The notes under the pieces were generated by a model. It ran no database searches. It was not told the DNA's origin and saw only the letters and a list, made by a program, of their open reading frames with translations. A stretch of 38,770 bases of DNA from Alphaproteobacteria bacterium (GTDB taxonomy: Bacteria > Pseudomonadota > Alphaproteobacteria > Rickettsiales > UBA3002): positions 30,166-68,935 of the forward strand of contig JALHRI010000004.1 in NCBI GenBank assembly GCA_022841525.1. Reading direction: 5' to 3'. The translations under genes were made by a program, and so were the position numbers. Shown here one piece after another: positions 1 to 7,311 of this stretch; within the stretch, counting starts at the first letter, position 1; each line of letters begins with the position of its first letter.

Positions 1-1
1 G

Positions 2-1711
2 ATTAAAGACCCCCTCACCCACATGGTGCGCAATTCCTGCGATCATGGTCTGGAAAAACCGGAAGACCGTCTCGCCAGCGGCAAGTCAGATACTGGCACG
101 GTCACGCTCAGCGCGCGTCATGAAGGCGGCTACATCATCATCGAAATCAGCGATGATGGGCGCGGCATCAACATCGAGCGCGTGAAGCAAAAAGCGGTAG
201 AAAACGGCCTCACCTCGCCGGAACAGCTGAGCCTCATGGCCGAAGAACAGATTTTACAGTTTATTTTCCGTGCTGGTTTTTCCACGGCAGAAAAAGTCAC
301 CAGCGTCTCCGGCCGCGGCGTGGGCATGGATGTGGTGCGCACCAATATCGAAAAGATTGGCGGTGCGGTGGAGCTGCGCTCGAAAGTCGGCAAAGGCTCG
401 ACGTTTGATATTAAAATTCCGCTGACCCTTGCCATTGTATCGGTACTGATTGTTGAATCGCGCGGGCGCTGTTTTGCCATTCCGCAGCTGAATGTGGCCG
501 AACTGGTGAGCGTCGCGGAAGATTCCGATTACAAACTCGAAGAAATTCACGGAGCGCGTGTACTGCGCCTGCGCGAAAAGCTGCTGCCCATGCTGTCGCT
601 GGCCGAAGTGCTGGGGCTGCCCGCACAAGATGGGGCAGAAGATGAAGCTTACGTTGCCGTCATTAAGGTTGGCGCCAGCGAGTTTGGCCTACTGGTACAC
701 CGCGTACACGATACCGAGGAAATCGTGGTGAAGCCCACCTCGCGCGTGCTTGAGCATCTGGCGGTTTATGCCGGCAACACCATTTTAGGGGATGGCAGCG
801 TGATCATGATTTTAGATCCCAACGGGCTTGCCAAAGCCCTTGGCGATCACGAAGGCGCTGGCAAACATGCCGCAGCGGTGGAAAATACCCAGCGCGTTCG
901 CAGCACCAGCTACCTTGTATTTACCGCTGGCGGCGATGCGCAGAAAGCCGTGCCGCTTGAACTGGTGTCGCGTCTGGAAGAAATTGATACGACTAAAATT
1001 GAGTATTCTGGCGGCGAGCCGGTGGTGCAATATCGCGGTGATTTAATGCAGCTTCGCTGCCTTGATAATACCGCTATCCCAGGCTCCGGCGCGGTCAATA
1101 TCATCGTCTTTACCTATGATAGCAGGTCGATTGGCCTCGTGGTCGAACGCATTGTCGATATTGTCCAGGCGCCCGTCGATATTCAGCTGGTGAGCGAAAA
1201 TCCGCTCTACCTTGGTGGTATGATCATTGGCGATAAAACCACCGATGTACTCAGCATTGCCCATCTGATTCAAACCACGCTGCATACGCGCGCAGGCGAG
1301 ACACAGGCCAGCATTGAAGGCCTGGAATCGCTGCATGTGCTTTATGTGGAAGATAGCCCGTTCTTCCGCAATTTAACGGTGAATTATTTCAAAACCCTGG
1401 GTCTTGCCATGCACGCGGCAGCCTCCGGGGCCGAGGCACTTGCCTTCCTCAGCAATGCGGTCGAACCGTTTGATCTGATTGTCACAGACATCGAAATGCC
1501 CGAGATGGATGGGTTTGAATTTGCCAAAGCGGCCAGAAAAATTGGCGCGCATGCGCAGTGCCCCATCTATGCCTTTACCTCCACGGTTAATCATGAAGTG
1601 CAGCAAAAGGTTGCCGAATGCGGGCTTTCAGGCGTGGTCAATAAAACCAACCGCGAAGCGTTGGTGGAGATCATGCGTTCGTTAGCTACACAGTCAAGAA
1701 AGGCTGCCTGA
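2..1711 (+). CDS. cheA: CheA chemotaxis histidine kinase, C-terminal part, with extra CheW-like domain and receiver domain
   Basis: The gene enters from the left edge; 569 residues are visible, so the Hpt and dimerisation regions are outside the window. The visible part begins at the kinase N box (DPLTHMVRNSCDHG), followed by the ATP-lid motifs SDDGRGIN and GRGVGMDVV and the kinase end at GKGSTFDIKIPL. A CheW-like P5 domain follows at about residues 135-280. A second CheW-like segment lies at about 300-435, and a receiver domain at about 450-560 (VLYVEDSP, phospho-Asp in DLIVTDIEMPEMDG, late Lys in VVNKTN). CheA phosphorylates CheY and CheB in response to chemoreceptor signals. The stop overlaps the cheW start (TGATG). 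The family call is secure. The second CheW-like domain is inferred from length and hydrophobic pattern only. Confidence 0.93.
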   Translation: MKDPLTHMVRNSCDHGLEKPEDRLASGKSDTGTVTLSARHEGGYIIIEISDDGRGINIERVKQKAVENGLTSPEQLSLMAEEQILQFIFRAGFSTAEKVTSVSGRGVGMDVVRTNIEKIGGAVELRSKVGKGSTFDIKIPLTLAIVSVLIVESRGRCFAIPQLNVAELVSVAEDSDYKLEEIHGARVLRLREKLLPMLSLAEVLGLPAQDGAEDEAYVAVIKVGASEFGLLVHRVHDTEEIVVKPTSRVLEHLAVYAGNTILGDGSVIMILDPNGLAKALGDHEGAGKHAAAVENTQRVRSTSYLVFTAGGDAQKAVPLELVSRLEEIDTTKIEYSGGEPVVQYRGDLMQLRCLDNTAIPGSGAVNIIVFTYDSRSIGLVVERIVDIVQAPVDIQLVSENPLYLGGMIIGDKTTDVLSIAHLIQTTLHTRAGETQASIEGLESLHVLYVEDSPFFRNLTVNYFKTLGLAMHAAASGAEALAFLSNAVEPFDLIVTDIEMPEMDGFEFAKAARKIGAHAQCPIYAFTSTVNHEVQQKVAECGLSGVVNKTNREALVEIMRSLATQSRKAA

Positions 1712-2193
1712 TGAGCACCGCCCTTACCACCCTAGACCGCCCCAAAGAACCCAGCGTTTACGGCCATACCCAGCAGCAATTCGTGACCATGCAAATTGGC
1801 AATCAGTGGTTTGGTATTTCCGTCATGAGCGTGCAGGATGTCCTGCGCAATCTGCAGGTATCTCCCATCCCGATGGCACCTCCGGCCATTGCCGGTGCGC
1901 TCAATATTCGTGGCCGGATTGTCACCGCGATTGATATGCGCAAGCGCCTTGGCATTGAAGAATCCAATAGTGCGGCCGCCATGTTCGTCGTGGTTGAAAG
2001 CGATCACGAATTATTCGCCCTCATGGTCGATGCGGTGGGCGATGTGTTAAGCCTTTCCATGCGCGAATTTGAGGCCGCGCCCGCCAACCTGGATGCTGCC
2101 TGGCGCAGTATTGCTGCTGGCGTCTTCAAACTGAAAAAAGGCATTCTGGTGATTATGGATGTGGTTCAACTGATTGATGGATGCAGCGTATGA
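1711..2193 (+). CDS. cheW: CheW chemotaxis coupling protein
   Basis: This 160-residue protein has the CheW pattern throughout: FVTMQIGNQWFGISVMSVQDVL at the start, the conserved IRGRIVTAIDMRKRLG centre, and the FALMVDAVGDVLSL strand pair. CheW bridges CheA and the methyl-accepting receptors in cytoplasmic signalling arrays. The start ATG overlaps the cheA stop by one base, and AAAGG lies about 7-8 bases upstream, so it is translated as part of the operon. Length is normal for the family. No receptor gene is present in this window. Confidence 0.95.
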   Translation: MSTALTTLDRPKEPSVYGHTQQQFVTMQIGNQWFGISVMSVQDVLRNLQVSPIPMAPPAIAGALNIRGRIVTAIDMRKRLGIEESNSAAAMFVVVESDHELFALMVDAVGDVLSLSMREFEAAPANLDAAWRSIAAGVFKLKKGILVIMDVVQLIDGCSV

Positions 2194-2558
2194 CGACTTG
2201 CCTTATCGTGGATGATTCCAAAATCGTGCGCAAAGTCATCACCCGCATCTTAGAGCCGCTGGGCTTTCGTATCGTTGAAGCAGAAAACGGCGAACAAGCC
2301 CTTGAGCACGCGCGCAAGCACAAGGTCGATCTCATCATGCTGGACTGGAATATGCCGGTCATGAATGGCATCGATTTTTTGCGCACACTTCGTGGTGATG
2401 GCAGCATCGCGCAACCGAAAGTCATTTTTTGTACCACCGAAAACGAGATCCCCAAAATCACCGAAGCGATGCAGGCCGGTGCCGATGAATATGTGATGAA
2501 ACCTTTTGATGAGGGCATTATCACCGGTAAGCTGCAACAGCTTGGCCTACTCCCCTGA
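2190..2558 (+). CDS. cheY: CheY-like single-domain response regulator
   Basis: This 122-residue receiver domain has all key residues: the acidic pair in LIVDDSK, the phospho-acceptor Asp in IMLDWNMPVMNG, the Thr of FCTTENE and the Lys of VMKPFDE. I prefer the ATG at 2190 because it overlaps the cheW stop (ATGA) and has GATGG about 9 bases upstream; the ATG at 2181 has no room for a ribosome site. It should carry phosphate from CheA to the flagellar switch or act as a phosphate sink. It ends in TGA at 2556-2558 and the same reading frame continues directly into the CheB esterase, which has no receiver of its own. An alternative role is therefore as the detached receiver of that CheB. Confidence 0.93.
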   Translation: MTTCLIVDDSKIVRKVITRILEPLGFRIVEAENGEQALEHARKHKVDLIMLDWNMPVMNGIDFLRTLRGDGSIAQPKVIFCTTENEIPKITEAMQAGADEYVMKPFDEGIITGKLQQLGLLP

Positions 2559-3185
2559 GTGCGACCGGGCATGCAGGCACACCCCCACAGTTTTGAGATG
2601 TTAAGCGGGCTTCGTCCACGCATCGTGGCCATTGCTTCCTCAACCGGTGGCCCCGAAGCACTGCGCACGCTGCTTGCGCCACTGAAGGGTAAAACCGTGC
2701 ATACGCCGATTGCGATCACGCAGCATCTGGGATCCGATTATGCGCAGGATTTTGCCTTACAAATGGAGAAAATATCCGGGCTGCCGACGCATCTGTCGGA
2801 AGATAAACTGGTGGTACAAGCGGGGCATGTATATATTGCCAGTAACGGCAAACACATGACGTTTGAACGTCTCCACGACCGCACCGTGGTGATGACCAAC
2901 GACGGCAAACCCCAGCATCACTGCAAGCCTTCTGCCAACCCGATGCTGCAAAGCCTCGCCACCATCTACGGCAGTAGACTACTCGCCATCACCCTCACCG
3001 GCATGGGCGAAGACGGGATTGAGGGCGCAGAGGCAGTCGTGGCCTCAGGCGGGATGATGGTGGTGCAAGATCAGGCCACCAGCCGCGTTTGGGGCATGCC
3101 CAAAGCCGTGCATGAGGCAGGGCTGGCGCATGCCACACTGCCACTCAACGATTTAGCCAGTCTGCTGACGCACACCATCACATGA
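2559..3185 (+). CDS. cheB: CheB-type protein-glutamate methylesterase, catalytic domain only
   Basis: The 208-residue protein is the CheB esterase domain. The proposed catalytic triad is Ser in IASSTGGPEAL, His in ITQHLGSDYAQDF and Asp in TGMGEDGIEGA. It removes methyl groups from receptor glutamates and may also deamidate glutamines. Canonical CheB (about 350 residues) starts with a receiver domain that inhibits the esterase until phosphorylated; that domain is absent here. The frame is continuous with cheY, broken only by the TGA at 2556-2558. The start could be GTG 2559, ATG 2571 or ATG 2598; none has a strong ribosome site, suggesting translational coupling. The 3' end overlaps cheR by 4 bases (ATGA). 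Confidence 0.9.
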   Translation: MRPGMQAHPHSFEMLSGLRPRIVAIASSTGGPEALRTLLAPLKGKTVHTPIAITQHLGSDYAQDFALQMEKISGLPTHLSEDKLVVQAGHVYIASNGKHMTFERLHDRTVVMTNDGKPQHHCKPSANPMLQSLATIYGSRLLAITLTGMGEDGIEGAEAVVASGGMMVVQDQATSRVWGMPKAVHEAGLAHATLPLNDLASLLTHTIT

Positions 3186-4006
3186 GCGATCACGAGAGCA
3201 CGATTCCACCTGCCTTATTTACTGAGATTTCTTCTTGGTTAAAAGATGCAAGCGGGATTGTACTGGCGCCTGAAAAATCGTACCTGCTGGAAAATAGGCT
3301 CACCCCCGTCGCCAGCAATTTCGGCTTTCCTACGGTGCTCGATTTATTATGGGCGCTGAGCGAAGAGAAGCTCACCTCAGAAATACAGACCGCCATCATC
3401 GATGCGCTCACCACCAACGAATCACTCTTCTTCCGCGACATTAAACCCTTCGATTACCTGATCAGCCATATCATGCCGTCGTTTGTCAGTGCGGGTATCA
3501 CCTCGCCGCGCATCTGGTCGGCGGCCTGCGCCTCGGGGCAGGAAATTTTCTCAGTCGCGATGAAACTGCAGGAAGCCTCGCTGCTGCAACATGCCGTCCT
3601 TGATGCCAGCGATCTTTCCGCCACCGTTGTTGCGCGCGCGCGCTCAGGGCTCTACTCGCAGTTTGAAGTGCAGCGCGGCCTGCCCATCACCATGCTGATG
3701 AAATATTTTCAGCAGCTGTCGGATCAGCGCTGGCAGATCAAAGAATCGATCCGCGAGCGAGTGCGTTTCTTCGATCACAATCTACTCAGCCCACCGCAAC
3801 ATACCAGCTATCACCTGATTTTATGCCGCTACGCGCTGATTTATTTTGATGAGGCCACGCGCGAGCACGTGCTGACGCAGCTTATCGATGTGCTGGAGTG
3901 TGGTGGTTACCTGATGCTCGGTAGCTCAGAAGCGCTGAAAGCGCCCGATCATTACGGCTTGTTGCCTGCGAAAGATGCCCCGCAGGGCATCTTCCAGAAA
4001 CGCTGA
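3182..4006 (+). CDS. cheR: CheR chemoreceptor glutamate methyltransferase
   Basis: CheR transfers methyl groups from S-adenosylmethionine to glutamates of chemoreceptors, opposing CheB in adaptation. The 274-residue length is normal. The N-terminal helical domain is followed by TTNESLFFRD, the SAM-binding motif IWSAACASGQEIFSVAMKL, the DASDLSATVVARA acidic loop, and the late strand ILCRYALIYFDEATR. The start overlaps cheB by 4 bases, making it the last gene of the operon. Its stop lies one base from the stop of the convergent ctrA gene, leaving no room for a separate terminator. Confidence 0.95.
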   Translation: MSDHESTIPPALFTEISSWLKDASGIVLAPEKSYLLENRLTPVASNFGFPTVLDLLWALSEEKLTSEIQTAIIDALTTNESLFFRDIKPFDYLISHIMPSFVSAGITSPRIWSAACASGQEIFSVAMKLQEASLLQHAVLDASDLSATVVARARSGLYSQFEVQRGLPITMLMKYFQQLSDQRWQIKESIRERVRFFDHNLLSPPQHTSYHLILCRYALIYFDEATREHVLTQLIDVLECGGYLMLGSSEALKAPDHYGLLPAKDAPQGIFQKR

Positions 4007-4007
4007 T

Positions 4008-4733
4008 TTACGCCTCAGTTTTTGCCTTGGCTTTGCTAGGCAATGCGGCGAGTTCACCTTCCGGCTCTTTGAGCACATAGCCACGACCCCACACCGTTTC
4101 GATGTAGTTTTCGCCGCCGGCAGCATCTTGCAGTTTCTTGCGCAATTTGCAGACAAACACGTCAATGATTTTGAGCTCCGGCTCGTCAATACCGCCGTAG
4201 AGATGGTTCAAAAACATCTCCTTGGTGATGGTTGAACCTTTGCGAAGACTCAGCAGCTCTAAAATCCCGTATTCTTTGCTGGTCAGATGCAGTGGCTTGG
4301 CATCCACTTCTACCGAGCGCGTATCCAGATTCACCACCAGCTTACCGGTGCGCATTACCGATTCGGAATGGCCTTTCGAGCGGCGCACAATCGCCTGAAT
4401 GCGGGCAATCAGCTCGCCTTTGTTAAACGGCTTGGTCAGATAATCATCCGCACCGTAGCCAAGACCTTTGATTTTCTGATCCGGCCCCGAAAGCCCCGAT
4501 AAAATCAGAATCGGCGTGTTGATTTTCGCAGCGCGGAAGCGGCGCAGCACCTCATAGCCGTCGATGTCCGGCAGCATGAGATCAAGAATGATAATATCGT
4601 AATCGTAGATTTTACCGATCTCGAGACCCTCTTCGCCCAGCTCGGCGGTATCGCAAATAATGCCTTCAGACGCCAGTGACAGCTCAATGGCCTTCGCGGT
4701 GGATGGATCATCTTCAACCAGCAACACACGCAT
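4008..4733 (-). CDS. ctrA: CtrA cell-cycle response regulator
   Basis: This 241-residue OmpR-family regulator is CtrA, the alphaproteobacterial regulator of cell cycle, division and flagellar genes. The receiver begins [17 protein letters not shown] and has phospho-acceptor Asp51 in [15 protein letters not shown]. Thr/Ser and Lys switch residues follow in LILSGLSG and [11 protein letters not shown]. The C-terminal winged helix contains [23 protein letters not shown] and WGRGYVL. The extreme C-terminus is KAKTEA, not the terminal Ala-Ala that ClpXP recognises in Caulobacter CtrA, so proteolytic control may differ. Two perfect CtrA boxes lie upstream, and a GAATC (GANTC, the CcrM methylation motif) lies at 4736-4740 next to the start codon, consistent with autoregulation. 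Confidence 0.95.
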   Translation of the reverse strand: MRVLLVEDDPSTAKAIELSLASEGIICDTAELGEEGLEIGKIYDYDIIILDLMLPDIDGYEVLRRFRAAKINTPILILSGLSGPDQKIKGLGYGADDYLTKPFNKGELIARIQAIVRRSKGHSESVMRTGKLVVNLDTRSVEVDAKPLHLTSKEYGILELLSLRKGSTITKEMFLNHLYGGIDEPELKIIDVFVCKLRKKLQDAAGGENYIETVWGRGYVLKEPEGELAALPSKAKAKTEA

Positions 4734-4862
4734 ACGAATCTCCCTGTTGTTTTGTTAATGCGCTTTTATCCAAGCTATTGTTTTTATTATTATTTTTCTA
4801 TTTTTGTTAAGCATATTTAACGCAATGGAGAGTGTTTTGACCCTATACCGCGTCAACAATGG

Positions 4863-4877
4863 TTAATATACCCTTAA
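4863..4877. promoter_or_regulatory. CtrA box 1 (TTAA-N7-TTAA)
   Basis: TTAATATACCCTTAA is a perfect match to the full CtrA binding consensus TTAA-N7-TTAA. It lies between the divergent ctrA and fliI genes, about 130 bases upstream of the ctrA start codon. Binding is inferred from the motif alone. Confidence 0.75.
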
Positions 4878-4901
4878 TCGCATGCCTCGCCAAGCGATAT
4901 T

Positions 4902-4916
4902 TTAATCATTCATTAA
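4902..4916. promoter_or_regulatory. CtrA box 2 (TTAA-N7-TTAA)
   Basis: TTAATCATTCATTAA is a second perfect TTAA-N7-TTAA CtrA box, 39 bases to the right of the first. It is the box nearer to fliI, and GCAATAT about 10 bases downstream (4927-4933) could be a -10 element. Degenerate relatives occur at 4755-4769 (TTAA-N7-TTAT) and 4807-4820 (TTAA-N6-TTAA), nearer ctrA. Confidence 0.75.
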
Positions 4917-4980
4917 GAATTAGATGCAATATGCCCCCCATGAGGCAAAAATGTCATCGCAGGATGACTAAGGCTTGGCT

Positions 4981-5009
4981 TTGACCAAGCCGTTAAAATC
5001 TGTTAGGTT
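4981..5009 (+). promoter_or_regulatory. possible sigma70-type promoter for fliI
   Basis: TTGACC (4981-4986) and TAGGTT (5004-5009) are separated by 17 bases. The -35 is good and the -10 is weak. If used, transcription would start shortly before the GTG at 5032 and would exclude the TTG start at 4975. This is a motif-only call. Confidence 0.3.
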
Positions 5010-5031
5010 TCTGCCTGATAGAAAGTTCCCC

Positions 5032-6405
5032 GTGCATTCCTTAAAGCAGCATTTAATCGGCGAAATTAACCGTGTCAGCCCGGTGCGGGTGTGCGGGCGC
5101 ATCAGCGCCGTGCGCGGCTTGCTCCTTGATTGCAAGGGGATTGAGCAGCATGTCTCTGTCGGCGCGCGCTGCGAGGTCGCCAGCAGCGATCCGGATCACC
5201 CCACCGTACTGTGCGAAGTTGTGGGCTTCCGTGATGATGTGGCACTGCTGATGCCGTTTTCCTCGGTAGAAGGTGTGGGGCTGGGCGCGACCGTGACCGT
5301 GACCGCCAGCGCGCTGAATGTCGAGCCGTGCGATGCCTGGCTGGGGCGCATTGTCAACGCCCTCGGCGAGCCGATTGACGGCAAAGGCCCGCTGCCTAGA
5401 GGTGGCATTCCCTACCGTCTGCGAGGCACACCGCCTGCGGCGACCTCGCGCCGCCGTGTCGCGGGTAAACTCGATTTGGGCGTGCGCGCGATTAACACCT
5501 TTCTGACCTGCTGTAACGGCCAGCGTATGGGAATTTTCGCCGGATCAGGCGTGGGCAAATCCATCCTGATGTCGATGCTGGCACGCTATTCCAGTGCGGA
5601 TATTAACGTCATCGGCCTGGTGGGTGAGCGTGGCCGCGAGGTGCAGGAATTCATCGAAGACGATCTGGGGGAAGAAGGCCTCAAGCGCTCAGTGCTGGTG
5701 GTGTCTACGTCGGCAGAATCCGCACTCATGCGCCGTCAGGCGGCCTATACGACGCTTGCGATCAGCGAATATTTCCGTGACCGCGGCGCTCAGGTTCTCT
5801 GCCTGATGGATTCCGTCACCCGCTTTGCGATGGCGCAGCGCGAAATCGGCCTTTCCGCCGGCGAGCCGCCCACCACCAAAGGCTACACCCCCACCGTATT
5901 TGCCGAGCTTCCCAAATTGCTCGAGCGCGCAGGCCCAGGCACGCCCGAGCAGGGCAACATCACCGGATTATTTACCGTACTGGTGGAAGGCGATGACACC
6001 AACGAGCCGATTGCCGATGCCGTGCGCGGGATTTTAGATGGCCACATGGTGCTCGACCGCGAGATTGCGCAGCGTGGCCGCTATCCGGCGATCAATATCC
6101 TTAAATCCGTCTCGCGTTTGCTGCCAGATTGTAATCAGGAAGATGAAAACGCCCTTATCACGCAGGCGCGGCGCTTCATGGCTTCTTACGACAATATGGC
6201 CGAGCTGATTCGCTTGGGCGCGTACCGCCGCGGATCGGATCCGGAAGTAGACCGCGCGATGGCACTGCATCCGCTGCTGGAGCAGTTTTTATCCCAGCGC
6301 GAGCGCGAGTCGGCCAGTTTAGAGGAAGGCTACACGCAACTGGCACAAATTCTCGGCGTTACCTGGCGGCAAGCAGAAGAACCACTCCGTGAGGCTGCCG
6401 AATGA
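5032..6405 (+). CDS. fliI: FliI flagellar export ATPase
   Basis: FliI is the hexameric ATPase of the flagellar type III export apparatus at the inner membrane. The protein has an F1-beta-like N-terminal barrel, [18 protein letters not shown], Walker A GSGVGKS at about residues 171-177, [13 protein letters not shown], the Walker B region [18 protein letters not shown], and [11 protein letters not shown]. From GTG 5032 it is 457 residues. I chose this start because the expected family N-terminus begins near [16 protein letters not shown] and GAAAG lies 6 bases upstream. The in-frame TTG at 4975 would add 19 residues. It overlaps fliJ by 4 bases and is divergent from ctrA with CtrA boxes between them. 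Confidence 0.95.
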   Translation: MHSLKQHLIGEINRVSPVRVCGRISAVRGLLLDCKGIEQHVSVGARCEVASSDPDHPTVLCEVVGFRDDVALLMPFSSVEGVGLGATVTVTASALNVEPCDAWLGRIVNALGEPIDGKGPLPRGGIPYRLRGTPPAATSRRRVAGKLDLGVRAINTFLTCCNGQRMGIFAGSGVGKSILMSMLARYSSADINVIGLVGERGREVQEFIEDDLGEEGLKRSVLVVSTSAESALMRRQAAYTTLAISEYFRDRGAQVLCLMDSVTRFAMAQREIGLSAGEPPTTKGYTPTVFAELPKLLERAGPGTPEQGNITGLFTVLVEGDDTNEPIADAVRGILDGHMVLDREIAQRGRYPAINILKSVSRLLPDCNQEDENALITQARRFMASYDNMAELIRLGAYRRGSDPEVDRAMALHPLLEQFLSQRERESASLEEGYTQLAQILGVTWRQAEEPLREAAE

Positions 6406-6827
6406 AAAGCATGCTCACGCTGATGAAAATCAAACAACGCGAGATGGATTTGATCACCCAGCAAGTCACCAAGCTGGAAGTGAAACGCGCGGAGATTGAA
6501 AGCACCATTGCCAAGCTGATGCAGCAACTGCGCGAGGAAATGGAGTCTGCCACCGCCATGCCGGACATGGCGCATTTTTTCGGTGATTATTCCAGCCACA
6601 TCAAAAAACGTCAGGATCAGTTGCGCAATCTGCTGGCGAAAACCGAGGAAGAAATCAGCAAACTTCAGCTTGCCATTCGCGTGATCTACGGCGAAATGAA
6701 AACCTATGAACAAGCCTATAAACAATGGAAGGCGCGCGAGACCAAAAAACGCGATCGTCGCGAACAATCGGATCTCGATGAGGCCGCGATGGTGCGCTAT
6801 ATCCGTAAGGCAGAATCGCATGCATAA
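6402..6827 (+). CDS. fliJ: FliJ-like flagellar export chaperone
   Basis: This 141-residue, highly charged protein is predicted to be an almost continuous antiparallel coiled coil of two long helices, about residues 10-55 and 65-120. Heptads are rich in Leu, Ile, Gln, Lys and Glu. FliJ is a soluble component of the flagellar export gate that contacts FliI and FlhA. Sequence conservation in this family is poor, so the call rests on coiled-coil character, size (family about 140-150) and position directly behind fliI with a 4-base ATGA overlap. The end overlaps the next gene by 8 bases. Confidence 0.85.
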   Translation: MKSMLTLMKIKQREMDLITQQVTKLEVKRAEIESTIAKLMQQLREEMESATAMPDMAHFFGDYSSHIKKRQDQLRNLLAKTEEEISKLQLAIRVIYGEMKTYEQAYKQWKARETKKRDRREQSDLDEAAMVRYIRKAESHA

Positions 6828-7311
6828 GCTAATGTTTGTTATCACGGCGCTCACGGTTACGGCCTGTCATCAAAGCCAGATTCAGGGCGATTACCACGTC
6901 ATTCGCGGCGAGTGTCGCAGCATGGCCGAAACCAAAGTCGCAGCCGCCAGCACTTCCACGTCGCGCACAGGGCGAAACGCCGAGCTGGTAACCGCTTTCA
7001 GCGATTGCATGGCCAAACGCGGCTGGGCAGTCGCAGCGCCAAAACGCGCAAAATCGGATAACGCGCAAGCACAAGAGCAAGCCGCACAACCAAATGCACC
7101 CGCACCGCAGCCGCAGCCAGCACCTCCTGCCCCTGCACGGGCGGCGCAAGCTTCTGCAACCTCCGACGCGCGCTATCAATCCACTCAGCCGGTGGAAACT
7201 CCCGCTGGTACGCCTGATTATTCGATCTATCAGCCGGAATATCCGGCGCCCGCGGCGGATGTCCGCCCGCCTGCGATTGGTAAAACGCCGCGTACCCCCG
7301 CACGTTATTAA
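6820..7311 (+). CDS. small lipoprotein with proline/alanine-rich tail
   Basis: The 163-residue product starts with a short lipoprotein signal: hydrophobic LMFVITALTVTAC with the lipobox Cys at residue 16. A compact domain containing GECRSMAET and the segment FSDCMAKRGW has two further cysteines that could form a disulfide. Similar DCM..KGW segments occur in small alphaproteobacterial lipoproteins of unknown role. The rest is a Pro/Ala/Gln-rich, probably unstructured tail. I chose ATG 6820 because AAGG lies 9 bases upstream and it exposes the signal peptide; a longer frame reaches upstream into fliJ. It is the third gene of the fliI-fliJ unit, so a flagellar or envelope role is possible but unproven. 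Its TTAA end is shared with the comEC stop on the other strand. Confidence 0.75.
   Translation: MHKLMFVITALTVTACHQSQIQGDYHVIRGECRSMAETKVAAASTSTSRTGRNAELVTAFSDCMAKRGWAVAAPKRAKSDNAQAQEQAAQPNAPAPQPQPAPPAPARAAQASATSDARYQSTQPVETPAGTPDYSIYQPEYPAPAADVRPPAIGKTPRTPARY

Noticed and set aside
2556-2558. UGA recoding (read-through) joining CheY and CheB
   Set aside because: Many genes here end in TGA with overlapping starts, the receiver is CheY-like, and no recoding signal is visible. Two separate proteins are more likely.
6706-6819. Upstream extension of the lipoprotein frame inside fliJ
   Set aside because: It would place 38 basic residues before the lipobox signal; ATG 6820 has a ribosome site and a proper signal peptide.
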